In this document: positions 30,745 to 40,462 of the stretch, one piece after another
Layout: the number at the start of each line of letters is the position of its first letter
Numbering within the stretch: the stretch's first letter is position 1
Notes under the pieces: generated by a model
Seen by the model: the letters and a program-made list of their open reading frames with translations, nothing else
What the model was told of the DNA's origin: nothing
Databases searched by the model: none
Program-made: the position numbers and the translations under genes
Assembly (NCBI RefSeq): GCF_016741785.1
Contig: NZ_JAERRL010000013.1
Span: 82,482-146,481, forward strand
Reading direction: 5' to 3'
DNA length: 64,000 nucleotides
Origin: Streptomyces sp. 7-21
GTDB taxonomy: Bacteria > Actinomycetota > Actinomycetes > Streptomycetales > Streptomycetaceae

Positions 30745-32166
30745 TCAGCCCATCTCCTCCAGCGCCTTGCCCTTGGTCTCCGGGACCCAGGCGAGGACGA
30801 ACGGGATCGACAGCAGGGCGAAGGCGGTGTAGATGGCGTAGGCGCCGGAGAGGTTCCAGTCCGACAGCTGCGGGAAGGTCTGGGTGATGGCGTAGTTGGC
30901 GACCCACTGGGCGCCCGCGGCCACGCCGAGCGCCGCGGCGCGGACCCGGTTGGGGAACATCTCGCCGAGCAGCACCCAGACGATCACGCCCCAGGAGAGC
31001 GCGAAGAACAGCACGAAGCTGTGCGCGGCCACGAGCGCGACCGTGCCCTGCGTGTCCGGCAGCCGGATGTCGTCGCCGGTGCCGCTCTTGTAGGAGAAGG
31101 CCCAGCACGCCAGGCCCAGCGAGACGGCCATGCCGGCGGAGCCGGCGAGCGCCAGCGGCTTGCGGCCGATCCGGTCCACCAGCAGCATCGCGATGACCGT
31201 GCCGATGATGTTGATGATCGACGTGGTGAACGAGTAGAAGAACGACGCGTTGGGGTCAACGCCGACGGACTGCCACAGCGAGTTGGAGTAGTAAAAGATC
31301 ACGTTGATGCCGACGAGCTGCTGGAAGAGCGACAGCCCGATGCCCACCCATACGATCGGCAGCAGTCCGCCGCGCCCGCCCGTCAGGTCGCGCCAGCTGG
31401 GCCGGTGCTCGGTCTGGAGCCGCTGCTGGATCTCGGCGATCTCGGCGTCCAGGTCCTTGCCGCGCTCCTCGACGGAGGCCAGCACCTCGCGCGCCTGCCG
31501 CAGCCGGCCGCGCTGGACCAGGTAGCGCGGCGACTCGGGGAGGTTGAGCGTGAGCAGCCCGTACAGCAGCGCGGGCGCCGCCTCGACGCCGAGCATCACC
31601 TGCCACGCCTCCAGGCCGAGGACCGGGCCGCGCTGGTCGCCGTCGGCGATGCGGACGATGCCCCAGTTCACCAGCTGCGAGACGGCGATGCCCAGCACAA
31701 TCGCGGCCTGCTGGAACGAGCCGAGGCGGCCGCGGTAGGCGGCGGGTGAGACCTCGGCGATGTAGGCCGGGGCGATGACGGACGCCATGCCGATGGCCAC
31801 CCCGCCCACGACGCGCCAGAACGCCAGGTCCCAGACGGTGAACGGGAGCATGGAGCCGACGGCGCTGATGAGGAAGAAGGCCGCTGCCAGCTGCATGACG
31901 CGGATCCGGCCGAGGCGGTCGGCCAGCCGGCCGGCGACCAGCGCGCCGAGGGCCGCGCCGAGCAGAGCGATCGCGACCACGGTGCCGAGCCGGGCCGAGG
32001 AGACGTCGAATCTGTCACGGACGCCTTCGACCGCGCCGTTGATGACGGAGCTGTCGTAGCCGAAGAGGAACCCGCCCATCGCCGCGGTGGCGGCGATGTA
32101 GATGACGTAGGTGAGGTGCGCGGGCCTTCGTGCCGCGTCCGTCTCACTACCGGAGGTCGTGGTCAA
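30745..32166 (-). CDS. glcP: Glucose/sugar permease of the MFS sugar porter family (GlcP)
   Basis: A 473-residue transporter with 12 predicted helices and sugar porter marks: GFLFGYDSSVINGA in helix 1, GRLADRLGRIRVM, PAYIAEVSPAAYRGRL, PESPRYLVQRGR, QQLVGINVIFYYSNSLW, VDRIGRKPLALAG and the C-terminal WVPETKGKALEEM. Place next to smc matches S. coelicolor glcP, the main glucose uptake system needed for glucose repression. The start is a TTG at 32166 with AGGAG 8 nt before it; no ATG or GTG fits. Confidence 0.88.
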   Translation of the reverse strand: MTTTSGSETDAARRPAHLTYVIYIAATAAMGGFLFGYDSSVINGAVEGVRDRFDVSSARLGTVVAIALLGAALGALVAGRLADRLGRIRVMQLAAAFFLISAVGSMLPFTVWDLAFWRVVGGVAIGMASVIAPAYIAEVSPAAYRGRLGSFQQAAIVLGIAVSQLVNWGIVRIADGDQRGPVLGLEAWQVMLGVEAAPALLYGLLTLNLPESPRYLVQRGRLRQAREVLASVEERGKDLDAEIAEIQQRLQTEHRPSWRDLTGGRGGLLPIVWVGIGLSLFQQLVGINVIFYYSNSLWQSVGVDPNASFFYSFTTSIINIIGTVIAMLLVDRIGRKPLALAGSAGMAVSLGLACWAFSYKSGTGDDIRLPDTQGTVALVAAHSFVLFFALSWGVIVWVLLGEMFPNRVRAAALGVAAGAQWVANYAITQTFPQLSDWNLSGAYAIYTAFALLSIPFVLAWVPETKGKALEEMG

Positions 32167-32323
32167 CGCTCTGCTCCTGTGTCAGTGCCTCCAAACCAAT
32201 AAGGGCAACTATGCCTAAGCCAAAGCTTTCGGTGCGAACGCCAGAGGCGCACAGAAACTATGCCATTCGCCACTTTTGGCGGCACACCAGAGGAAAAGGA
32301 GGAAGAAAAAGGGACGAAAACGG

Positions 32324-35300
32324 TCAGGCCAGCCGCTGGCTGATGACCTTCGAGACACCGTCGCCCTGCATCGACACGCCGTACAGCGCGTCGGCGACCT
32401 CCATCGTGCGCTTCTGGTGCGTGATCACGATGAGCTGGGAGCTGTCCTTGAGCTCCTCCATGATCCGGATCAGCCGCTGGAGGTTGGTGTCGTCGAGCGC
32501 GGCCTCGACCTCGTCCATGACGTAGAACGGGCTGGGCCGCGCCTTGAAGATCGACACCAGCAGCGCGACGGCCGTCAGCGACCGCTCCCCGCCGGAGAGC
32601 AGCGACAGCCGCTTGACCTTCTTGCCGGGCGGCCTGGCCTCCACGTCCACGCCGGTGGTGAGCATATCGGACGGATCGGTGAGCACCAGACGGCCCTCCC
32701 CGCCCGGGAACAGCCGCGAGAAGACGCCCTCGAACTCCCGCGCGGTGTCGTGGAACGCGGCGGTGAAGACCTGCTCGACCCGCTCGTCGACCTCCTTGAC
32801 CACCCGCAGCAGGTCGGCCCGGGTCTTCTTGAGGTCCTCCAGCTGCTCGCTGAGGAACTTGTGCCGTTCCTCCAGCGCCGCGAACTCCTCCAGCGCCAGC
32901 GGGTTCACCTTCCCGAGCTGCTTGTAGGCGCGCTCCGCAGCCCGCAGCCGCTTCTCCTGCTCCGCCCGGACGAACGGCCGGGGGCGGTTGCGGGGGTGAT
33001 CCGGGTCCTCGGGCAGCTCCTCGCCCTCGGCCGGCGGCGACGGCGGCACCGGCTGGTCGGGGCCGTACTCGGCCACCAGCACGTCGGGCTCCACGCCCAG
33101 CTCCTCCAGGGCACGCGCCTCCAGCTGCTCGATGCGCAGCCGCTTCTCCGCACCCAGCACCTCGCCCCGGTGCACCGAGTCCGTCAGCTTGTCCAGCTCC
33201 GCCTTCAGGTCCCGGCCCTCGGCCCGCGCCGTGGCCAGCTCGGCCTCGCGCGCCGCCTTCTCGGTCTCGGCCTCCTGCCGCTCGGCCTCGGCGCGCGCCA
33301 GCGACTCCTCGACGCGGGCCAGCAGCCGGCGGGCGCCTTCGGCCACCGCCGAGGCGACCTCGGCCTCGTGACGCCGGCGCGCACGCCGGCGCTCGGCCCG
33401 GGCACGCGCCTCCCGCTCGGCTCGAGCGGCGCGGTCCAGCGCATCGGCGCGGCCGGCCAGCGCTTTCACCCGCTCCTCGTGCGTGCGCAGCGCCAGCCGC
33501 GCCTCCATCTCCGTCTGGCGGGCGTTGGCGGCGTCGGCCGCGAGCCGGTCGCGCACGGAGGTATCGGGCTCCTCCTCCGCCTCGGCCACCTCCTCGGCAG
33601 CCGCCAGGCGCTCGGCCAGCTCCTCGGCGCGTTCCAGGGCCGTGGCCAGCTCCTCCTCGGCGCGGGCCGTGGCCGCGGCCGCGCGCCCGGCCTCCGCCTC
33701 GGCGGCGCGGGCCTGCGCGCCGAGCCGGGCCAGCTCCTGTGCGACGCGCGAGTTCTCGCGCTGCGCCTCGCTCAGCCTGCGGCCCAGCTCCTCCACCCGC
33801 GCCGCGCACCGCCGCCGCCGCTCACGGGCCTCCTCCCGGGCGGCTCCCAGCTCGGCGCAGCGGGCCGTCAGCTCATGCAGCTTCGCGGCTGCCTCGTCCA
33901 CGGCGGCCCGCACCTGAAGCTGGCTGGGCGCCCCCGCCGAGCCGCCGTGCGCCCGGTAGCGGGAGAGCACGTCGCCCTCGGCCGTCACGGCGGTCAGGTG
34001 CGGGTGGGCGGCCACGACGTCCTCGGCGTCCTCAAGCGTCGCGACGACCACCACGTCGCGCAGCAGCGCGCGCACCGCCGGCATCAGCGTGTCGGGACCG
34101 CTGACCAGCTCGGCGGCCCGCGGCGGCAGGCCGTCGGCGGCGGGCGGCAGCGCCGCGGCGGGCGCGCCGCCGAGCAGCAGCCAGGCCCGCCCGGCGTCGC
34201 GCTTGCGCAGCATCCGCAGCGCCTCGGCGGCGGTGGCGGTGGAGTCCACGGCCACGGCGTCGGCGACGGCGCCGAGCGCGGCCGCCACCGGCACCTCGTA
34301 CCCCGGGGCCACCGTCAGCAGGTCGGCGGCCGGGCCCAGGACGCCGGCGAGCCGGTCACCGGGCTCCAGCAGCGCCCCGGTGCCGTCCTTGTGCCGCAGC
34401 TGGAGGGCGAGGGCGTCGTGACGCGCGGCGACGGCGGCGCGCTCGCGCTCGGCCGCGGTGAGGGCCTCACGCGCGGCGGCCGCGGCAGCCTCGGCCTCGG
34501 CCAGCTCCGCCTTGGCCCGCTCGTGCTCCTCGGCCAGCGCCGTGTCACCGGCCTGCTGGCCGTCGGCCGCCGCCTGGTGCGCCTCGTACTCCCGGCGGGC
34601 GGCGGCGGCGCGTTCCGCCGCCTCGTCGCGGGCGGCGGTGAGCCGGTCGATCTCCTCCTGGGCCGAGGCGGCGCGGCTGCGCGCGGCGTTGGCCTGCCCG
34701 TGCAGGCGGGCGAGCTGCTCGCGCCGGTCGGCCAGCGCGCGGGCGGCGTCGCGCAGGCGGCGCTCCTCGTCGGCCAGGCGGCGCTCCAGCTCGGCCCGGT
34801 GCTCGACGGTGTCCTCCAGCGCGCGGGCGGCGGCCTCAGCCGCGGCGGTCAGCTCCGCCTCCTGCTCGCGGATACGCGCCGCCTCGCGCGCCATGTCGTC
34901 CGGGTCGCGGCCCCGCCGCTCCTCCGGCTCGGCGGCGGTGGCGGAGGTCACGCGGGCCTGCGCGAGGCTGATCGTTCCGCGCACCCGCTCAGCCAGCTGC
35001 GAGAGCTCGTACCAGGTCTGCTGGGCCTGCTGGACGCGGGGGGTGAGCGCGCGCAGCGCCTCCTCCAGCGCGGCCTCGGTGGCCTGCGACTCGGCGAGCC
35101 GGGCCTCGGCGGCCTCCTTGCGCTCCTTCAGGGCCGCCTCGTCGGCGAGTTCGGCCTGCAACGCGGCGCGCTGGGTGACGAGGTCGTCGGCGAGCAGGCG
35201 CAGCCGCGCGTCGCGCAGGTCGGCCTGGATCACGGCGGCCTTGCGGGCGACGGCGGCCTGCCGCCCCAGCGGCTTGAGCTGGCGCCGCAGTTCGTCGGTC

Positions 35301-35890
35301 AGGTCCTGCACGCGGGCGAGGTTGGCCTGCATGGCGTCGAGCTTGCGGAGCGCCTTCTCCTTGCGCTTGCGGTGCTTGAGGACGCCGGCGGCCTCCTCGA
35401 TGAACGCCCGGCGGCCGGCGGGGTCGGCGTGGAGCACGGAGTCCAGCTGGCCCTGGCCGACGATGACGTGCATCTCGCGGCCGATGCCGGAGTCTGACAG
35501 CAGCTCCTGGATGTCGAGGAGGCGGCAGGTGTCGCCGTTGATCTGGTACTCGCTGCCGCCGTTGCGGAACATCGTCCGCGTGATGGTGACCTCGGAGTAC
35601 TCGATGGGCAGGGCGCCGTCGGAGTTGTCAATGGTGAGCGAGACCTCGGCGCGGCCCAGCGGCGGCCGGCCGGACGGGCCGGCGGTGCCGGCGAAGATGA
35701 CGTCCTCCATCTTGCCGCCGCGCAGCGACTTGGCGCCCTGCTCGCCCATCACCCAGGAAAGGGCGTCGACGACGTTGGACTTGCCCGACCCGTTGGGCCC
35801 CACGACGCAGGTGATGCCAGGCTCGAAGCGCAGCGTCGTGGCGGAGGCGAAGGACTTGAAGCCTCGCAGGGTCAGGGTCTTGAGATGCAC
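32324..35890 (-). CDS. smc: Chromosome segregation ATPase SMC
   Basis: SMC with ScpA/B compacts and separates chromosomes, important in sporulation septation. The 1188-residue protein has Walker A GPNGSGKS at 31-38, two long Ala/Glu/Arg coiled coils and a hinge around residues 510-680 (DRLAGVLGPAADLLTV onward). Towards the C-terminus come the signature LSGGERSLTAVALLVSIF and Walker B FYVMDEVEAALDD. A short hairpin (32268-32281) lies 43 nt past its stop. The 157-nt gap to glcP contains a purine-rich tract. Confidence 0.96.
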   Translation of the reverse strand: MHLKTLTLRGFKSFASATTLRFEPGITCVVGPNGSGKSNVVDALSWVMGEQGAKSLRGGKMEDVIFAGTAGPSGRPPLGRAEVSLTIDNSDGALPIEYSEVTITRTMFRNGGSEYQINGDTCRLLDIQELLSDSGIGREMHVIVGQGQLDSVLHADPAGRRAFIEEAAGVLKHRKRKEKALRKLDAMQANLARVQDLTDELRRQLKPLGRQAAVARKAAVIQADLRDARLRLLADDLVTQRAALQAELADEAALKERKEAAEARLAESQATEAALEEALRALTPRVQQAQQTWYELSQLAERVRGTISLAQARVTSATAAEPEERRGRDPDDMAREAARIREQEAELTAAAEAAARALEDTVEHRAELERRLADEERRLRDAARALADRREQLARLHGQANAARSRAASAQEEIDRLTAARDEAAERAAAARREYEAHQAAADGQQAGDTALAEEHERAKAELAEAEAAAAAAREALTAAERERAAVAARHDALALQLRHKDGTGALLEPGDRLAGVLGPAADLLTVAPGYEVPVAAALGAVADAVAVDSTATAAEALRMLRKRDAGRAWLLLGGAPAAALPPAADGLPPRAAELVSGPDTLMPAVRALLRDVVVVATLEDAEDVVAAHPHLTAVTAEGDVLSRYRAHGGSAGAPSQLQVRAAVDEAAAKLHELTARCAELGAAREEARERRRRCAARVEELGRRLSEAQRENSRVAQELARLGAQARAAEAEAGRAAAATARAEEELATALERAEELAERLAAAEEVAEAEEEPDTSVRDRLAADAANARQTEMEARLALRTHEERVKALAGRADALDRAARAEREARARAERRRARRRHEAEVASAVAEGARRLLARVEESLARAEAERQEAETEKAAREAELATARAEGRDLKAELDKLTDSVHRGEVLGAEKRLRIEQLEARALEELGVEPDVLVAEYGPDQPVPPSPPAEGEELPEDPDHPRNRPRPFVRAEQEKRLRAAERAYKQLGKVNPLALEEFAALEERHKFLSEQLEDLKKTRADLLRVVKEVDERVEQVFTAAFHDTAREFEGVFSRLFPGGEGRLVLTDPSDMLTTGVDVEARPPGKKVKRLSLLSGGERSLTAVALLVSIFKARPSPFYVMDEVEAALDDTNLQRLIRIMEELKDSSQLIVITHQKRTMEVADALYGVSMQGDGVSKVISQRLA

Positions 35891-36080
35891 GCCGAGGGAC
35901 TTTACCCGCCGATGTTCTCAGCTCAGCCGTTTCGACGCGGAGCTGACGGGGCACATCAGTCAGTAAGCCGGACCGGGAAGCCAGCCATCACGGCGGGCGG
36001 GGACCACAATGACGGAGGGACGCCGAAGCGTCCCTCGCATGTACCGTGAGCGGATGGTCCACGCCGCCTCGTCGTTGAGG

Positions 36081-36287
36081 TCAGGTCAGCGCGGGCTCCG
36101 CCTTCGACGCGTCGATGCCGTCGAGCACCGGCCCCCTGTGCCGAGCGGCGGCGGCCAGCGCGTCGTTCTCCGCCTGCACCCGGAGAAGCTGGGTCTCCAG
36201 GTCCTGGACGCGCTGCTGCAACCGTCGCATCTCGGCGAGGACTCGGGGGTCGGAGCCGCCGACGTGACCGAGAAGCGCCTTTGCCAT
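36081..36287 (-). CDS. Small conserved coiled-coil protein of unknown function
   Basis: A 68-residue protein, MAKALLGHVGGSDPRVLAEM followed by a heptad-like RRLQQRVQDLETQLLRVQAEN and a short tail ending EPALT. I recall near-identical proteins in most Streptomyces at this place, upstream of smc on the same strand. It has a ribosome site AGGACC 9 nt before the ATG. No enzymatic motif is present; a structural or partner-binding role is possible. Confidence 0.72.
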   Translation of the reverse strand: MAKALLGHVGGSDPRVLAEMRRLQQRVQDLETQLLRVQAENDALAAAARHRGPVLDGIDASKAEPALT

Positions 36288-36635
36288 GATGGATGGTCCT
36301 CCACACTGAGTGACCGACCGAAGCCGTGGTGGGTCGTGAGGGATAACACCCGCGATGTCCGCTCGGCGCGCTGTTCACACGGTCACGCGGCCGAGATACG
36401 CGGGACTTTCAGCGTCTCACCAAAAAGTGGCACGGTCAACACGATCACACCGCGTATCGCCCTGCGCGCCGCGTGACCGGACACCCGCGGGGCGGGGGCG
36501 GCGACTTTCGGAAGGGCGCTGCGCCCAGGCCAGCCGACGGGTCGGATGAACGGCATCCTTGCACGTCGGGGCAGGACTGGCAAGCAGTTTCCGGCTCCGC
36601 CACCGCCGCTGGCGCGCGGCACCGGCCGCCGCCGC
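36288..36635. other. Non-coding gap between acyP and the small coiled-coil gene
   Basis: 348 bp with no supported gene. It must contain the promoter of the small coiled-coil gene and the acyP 3' end. A TTGACC (minus strand, about 36434) is the only -35-like word I noticed, without a clear -10. Confidence 0.4.
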
Positions 36636-36899
36636 TCAGCCGGTTCCGAACCCCTCATAGGCGCCTCGGGGTGTGTCCCAAATCTCGGTGACGCCGTCCA
36701 CGCGGCCGGGCGTGTCGCCGCCTCGGAGCCAGGCCAGCAGGGCCTCGCAGCGGTCGCGGGGCCCCTCGGCCACGACCTCGACCCGGCCGTCGGCGAGGTT
36801 GCGGGCCACGCCGCGCAGGCCCCCTAGTTCCAGCGCGCGGGCCCGGGTGTGCCAGCGGAAGCCGACCCCCTGCACGTGGCCGCGTACCCACGCGGTCAT
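36636..36899 (-). CDS. acyP: Acylphosphatase
   Basis: An 87-residue acylphosphatase that hydrolyses carboxyl-phosphate bonds. The active-site loop GHVQGVGFRWHTRARA (catalytic Arg) and GVARNLADGRVEVVAEG (catalytic Asn) are intact, and the chain ends YEGFGTG. The ATG at 36899 follows a weak GGGGACGTCAGG. It diverges from the CAP-domain gene. Confidence 0.94.
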   Translation of the reverse strand: MTAWVRGHVQGVGFRWHTRARALELGGLRGVARNLADGRVEVVAEGPRDRCEALLAWLRGGDTPGRVDGVTEIWDTPRGAYEGFGTG

Positions 36900-37109
36900 C
36901 CTGACGTCCCCGCTGTCTTCGCTGCCCGCGGCCCTGGGAGAGGGGGAGGGCCAGGGGCGTGAGGTCTGGTCCATATGACGCACGTTAACCGGTCCGGTTC
37001 CCGCCGCGGTGCCGTACAGTCTCGCCACAGCGGTCTCACCCGTTCGAGTGAGTCCGGATGCGGCGTGACCGACGTGTGGCCGACGAGTGACCGAGGAGGG
37101 TGTGCCCGG

Positions 37110-37967
37110 ATGGGACGCCACCGACATTCCGGCACGACCACCACGACCACGACGACGCGGCGCGGCGGCGCGCACCGGCGCCCGCGCCGGGGCGCCCGGC
37201 TGCTGGGAACCACCGCCGTGCTGACCGTGTGCGCCGTCACCGCGGCGTCGTGGCTGGCGCCGGACGCCGGCGAGCAGGAGCCGTCCGGGCCGCGCGGCGG
37301 CGTGCGGGCCGACGGCGGACCGGCCCGGCCCGGTGCCGGCGGAGCCGCGGCCGAGGAGCCGCCGCCCGGGTCCGGCAGCGCATCCGACGCGCCCCCGGCG
37401 GCGCCCGGTGACGGGACGACGCCGGGCGCGGTGCCGGCCGGCACTGCGCCGCCGCCCGAGCCGGAGCCCGAGCCCGCCGCCACCGAGGCGGCCGAGCCCT
37501 CTCCCACCGACGAGCCGGAGCCCGGGCCGGAGGCTGACGTTGGCGGTTCCGCCGAGGCGTCCGGCGGCGCATCCGGTGAGGACACCGGCGAGGCCGGGCC
37601 GGCCGCGGCCGTGCTGGCGCTGGTGAACGAGGAGCGGGCCCGGGCCGGCTGCCAGCCCGTCACCGCGGACGAGGCGCTGGCCCGGCTCGCCGCGGACTTC
37701 AGCCGCGACATGGCGGAGCGCGGCTTCTTCTCCCACACCGACCCCGACGGTCACACCCCCTGGGACCGGGCCGAGGAGGCGGGCGTCACCCACCTGGCGG
37801 CCGAGAACATCGCGCGGGGCAAGCCGGACGCCGAGGCCGTCATGGCGGCGTGGATGAACAGCGAGGGGCACCGGGCCAACATCCTCAACTGCGACTACCG
37901 CACGCTCGGCGTCGGCATATGGCAGGGCGAGGGCGGCCCCTGGTGGACGCAGGAGTTCGGTTTCTGA
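37110..37967 (+). CDS. Secreted CAP/SCP domain protein
   Basis: A 285-residue protein. The N-terminus is Thr/Arg-rich (a run of eight Thr), then a hydrophobic segment LLGTTAVLTVCAVTAASWLA serves as signal or anchor. A long Pro/Glu/Ala-rich linker reaches about residue 165. The CAP domain has VNEERARAGCQPV, FSHTDPDGHTPWDRA, AENIARG and WMNSEGHRANILNCDYRTLG. CAP proteins are extracellular; function in Streptomyces is unknown. GAGGAGGG precedes the ATG at 37110. Confidence 0.87.
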   Translation: MGRHRHSGTTTTTTTTRRGGAHRRPRRGARLLGTTAVLTVCAVTAASWLAPDAGEQEPSGPRGGVRADGGPARPGAGGAAAEEPPPGSGSASDAPPAAPGDGTTPGAVPAGTAPPPEPEPEPAATEAAEPSPTDEPEPGPEADVGGSAEASGGASGEDTGEAGPAAAVLALVNEERARAGCQPVTADEALARLAADFSRDMAERGFFSHTDPDGHTPWDRAEEAGVTHLAAENIARGKPDAEAVMAAWMNSEGHRANILNCDYRTLGVGIWQGEGGPWWTQEFGF

Positions 37968-38028
37968 AGCGGCGGAGCCGTACGCAGGTTGACGTGCGCG
38001 GGCACGCCCGCGCCGGAGCGCGCGCCGG

Positions 38029-38877
38029 TCAGCGCGGCGGACGCTGGCAGCGCGGACAGAAGTAGCTCGACCGGTTGGTCCACGGCCGCCGCCGCACGGG
38101 CGTGCCGCAGCGGCGGCAGGGCAGGCCCTCGCGCCCGTACACGTCGAGCGACCGGTCGAAGTACCCGGACTGGCCGTTGACGTTCACGTACAGGCTGTCG
38201 AAGCTCGTGCCGCCCGCCGTCAGCGCCGCGGCCATCACCTCGCGGATGTGCCGCACCAGCTCCGCCGTCCGGCGCCGGGTGAGGCTCCCGGCAGGACGGT
38301 CGTAGTGCAGCCGGGCACGCCACAGCGCCTCATCGGCGTAGATGTTGCCCACGCCGCTGATAAGCGTCTGGTCCAGCAGCGCCCGCTTCAGCGTCGTGGC
38401 GCGCCGCCGCAGCGCGTCGTGGAACGCGTCCTCGTCAAAGGCCGGATCCATCGGGTCGCGCGCGATGTGCGCGATCGCCTCCGGCACACCGTCACCGGTG
38501 AGACGGTGCACGGACAGCCCGCCGAAGGTCCGCTGGTCGACGAAACGCAGCTCGCCGCGCGCGGTGTCGTCGAACGTCAGCCGCACCCGCAGGTGCTTCT
38601 CATCCGGCGCCCTCCCCGGCTGCACGAGCAGCTGGCCGCTCATGCCCAGGTGCGCCAGCAGCGCCGATCCGCCGTCCAGCGGCAGCCACAGGTACTTGCC
38701 CCGGCGCCGCACGGCCGTCACGCGGCGGCCGGCGAGACGGTCCGCGAAGTCGGCCGGCCCCGCGGCGTGACGCCGCACGGCACGCGGGTGCAGCACCTGG
38801 GCGCCGGAGATGACGCGGCGGGCCACCCACTGGTCGAGCCCCCGGCGGACGACCTCGACCTCGGGCAGCTCAGGCAA
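38029..38877 (-). CDS. mutM: Formamidopyrimidine-DNA glycosylase
   Basis: MutM removes 8-oxoguanine and nicks the site. Translation must begin so that Pro is residue 2, the catalytic nucleophile: the sequence is TTG followed by PELPEVEVV, so TTG is the start codon. The conserved late motifs are GVGNIYADEALW and the zinc finger CRRCG...CPRCQ. The start overlaps the end of rnc by 8 nt. 282 residues is the family length. Confidence 0.95.
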   Translation of the reverse strand: MPELPEVEVVRRGLDQWVARRVISGAQVLHPRAVRRHAAGPADFADRLAGRRVTAVRRRGKYLWLPLDGGSALLAHLGMSGQLLVQPGRAPDEKHLRVRLTFDDTARGELRFVDQRTFGGLSVHRLTGDGVPEAIAHIARDPMDPAFDEDAFHDALRRRATTLKRALLDQTLISGVGNIYADEALWRARLHYDRPAGSLTRRRTAELVRHIREVMAAALTAGGTSFDSLYVNVNGQSGYFDRSLDVYGREGLPCRRCGTPVRRRPWTNRSSYFCPRCQRPPR

Positions 38878-39649
38878 GAGACGCCTCGCCGCCGGAGGGG
38901 CCAGCGGCCTCGCGCTTCGCCTCCGACGCGGCGGTGATCGCCCGCCAGGCCGTCTCGGCCGCCTGCTGCTCGGCCTCCTTCTTGCTGCGTCCCGTCCCGG
39001 TGCCGTACGTCTCGCCACCGACGCGGGCCGCGGCCGTGAAGGTCTTCTCGTGATCCGGTCCGGTCTCGGTGATCACGTACTCGGGAACACCCAGCCCCTC
39101 GGCGGCGGTCAGCTCCTGGAGACTCGTCTTCCAGTCCAGGCCGGCGCCGAGGTTCGAGGAACGCTCGATCACGGGATCGAACAGCCGGTGCACCATCTCG
39201 TCCGCAGCCTCCAGGCCCCGGTCCAGGTACACCGCACCGATGACCGCCTCCAGCGTGTCGGCGAGGATCGACGCCTTGTCCCGGCCGCCGGTCCCCTCCT
39301 CACCGCGGCCCAGCCGCACGAACGCGCCCAGTCCCAGGCCGCGCGCGACCTCGGCAAGTGCGCGGGCGTTGACGACGGCGGCGCGCAGCTTAGCCAGCTG
39401 CCCCTCTGCCAGGTCCGGGTGCTTGCGGTACAGCGTGTCGGTGACGACGAGACCGAGCACCGAGTCGCCGAGGAACTCCAGCCGCTCGTTGGTGGGCAGG
39501 CCGCCGTTCTCGTAGGCGTAGCTGCGGTGCGTGAGCGCACGGACCAGAAGGGCGGCCTCGACCTCGTAGCCGAGCCGCCCTTCCAGGATCGCGAGGGACG
39601 AGGCTGTGTCGGCCGACGCCTGGGGTTGCGACCGCCTGGCGTGTGACAT
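38870..39649 (-). CDS. rnc: Ribonuclease III (AbsB)
   Basis: RNase III cuts double-stranded RNA; in S. coelicolor it is AbsB, a global regulator of antibiotic production. The signature ERLEFLGDSVLGLVV is intact, with the second acidic site DTLEAVIGAVYLDRGLE. The C-terminal double-stranded RNA-binding domain has DWKTSLQELTAAEGLG and GTGRSKKEAEQQAAE. I use the ATG at 39649; an in-frame GTG at 39661 is only 12 nt upstream. It follows rpmF and overlaps mutM. Confidence 0.95.
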   Translation of the reverse strand: MSHARRSQPQASADTASSLAILEGRLGYEVEAALLVRALTHRSYAYENGGLPTNERLEFLGDSVLGLVVTDTLYRKHPDLAEGQLAKLRAAVVNARALAEVARGLGLGAFVRLGRGEEGTGGRDKASILADTLEAVIGAVYLDRGLEAADEMVHRLFDPVIERSSNLGAGLDWKTSLQELTAAEGLGVPEYVITETGPDHEKTFTAAARVGGETYGTGTGRSKKEAEQQAAETAWRAITAASEAKREAAGPSGGEASLA

Positions 39650-39668
39650 GGAGCCCGTCACCCGCCGA

Positions 39669-39842
39669 TCAGACTTCGAGGACCTGGCGCTTGTTGTACG
39701 TGCCGCAGTTGGAGCAGGCGGTGTGCTGGAGCCTCGGCTCCTGGCAGCGCTCGCACTTCACCAGGTTGGGGACCGCGGCCTTCCACTGCGACCTGCGGTG
39801 GCGAGTGTTGCTGCGCGACATCTTCCGCTTCGGAACAGCCAC
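39669..39842 (-). CDS. rpmF: 50S ribosomal protein L32 (zinc-binding form)
   Basis: A 57-residue protein, VAVPKRKMSRSNTRHRRSQW, with two Cys pairs (CERC and CSNC) that form a zinc ribbon. The GTG start has AGGAGA 7 nt ahead. It lies 2 bp after the DUF177 gene and 19 nt before rnc, the usual yceD-rpmF-rnc order. Confidence 0.96.
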   Translation of the reverse strand: MAVPKRKMSRSNTRHRRSQWKAAVPNLVKCERCQEPRLQHTACSNCGTYNKRQVLEV

Positions 39843-39844
39843 GG

Positions 39845-40462
39845 CTACTTCTCCTGTGGGTCGTCGTCCCCGCTGCCGCGGGGTGCCTTCTCTTGACGTG
39901 CGGCGCCGTCCCGGGACTCCAGGGTCCCGGCCAGCTCCCGCAGTGCCGCCCAACGGATGTCGACGGCTTCCTCGTGATGGTGCTCCGGGTCATCGGCGAG
40001 CCGGGCACCGCACTCGGGGCAGAGCCCCGGGCAGTCCTCCCGGCACACCGGCTGCAACGGCAGCGACAGCACCACCGCGTCCCGTAGCACGGGCTCCAGG
40101 TCGACCATGTCGTCCTGGAGAACCTGCGTCTCCTCGTCGGCCTCCTCGTCCGCCGCGCCGTCCTGGCCGCGGCCGGGGACGCCGGCGAGCGTGTCCGGAT
40201 AGGCGAACAGCTCCTGGTAGTCCGCCGTGACCTCGCGGTCCAGCGGCTCCAGGCACCGCACGCACTCCCCCGCCAGCGGTGCGCGGACGGTGCCGGTGAC
40301 CAGCACGCCCTCCATCACCGACTCCATGCGGAACTCCACCGCCAGCTCCGCGCCCTCCGGGACGCCGATCACCTCGTTGCCGAAGCTCGGCGGCACCGGG
40401 ACCGTGCGCGAAAGCCTCCTGAGCGCACCGGGACGCCGCCCCAGCTCGCGAGTGTCGAACAC
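39845..40462 (-). CDS. DUF177 (YceD-like) protein
   Basis: A roughly 205-residue acidic protein with conserved VFDTRELGRRPG, CVRCLEPLDREV, DLEPVLRDAVVLSLPLQPVC and CPGLCPECG. DUF177 proteins are linked to 23S rRNA and L32 in other bacteria. The GTG at 40462 has no ribosome site. The frame is open 16 codons further and encodes LNAPLDPRAPL, like the start of homologues as I remember them, but without ATG, GTG or TTG; a CTG start is possible. Confidence 0.88.
   Translation of the reverse strand: MFDTRELGRRPGALRRLSRTVPVPPSFGNEVIGVPEGAELAVEFRMESVMEGVLVTGTVRAPLAGECVRCLEPLDREVTADYQELFAYPDTLAGVPGRGQDGAADEEADEETQVLQDDMVDLEPVLRDAVVLSLPLQPVCREDCPGLCPECGARLADDPEHHHEEAVDIRWAALRELAGTLESRDGAARQEKAPRGSGDDDPQEK

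Noticed and set aside
32276..35497. Open frame of 1073 codons on the plus strand
   Set aside because: Antisense to smc; the Leu/Gly/Arg-rich product mirrors the Glu/Ala/Arg coiled coil of SMC.
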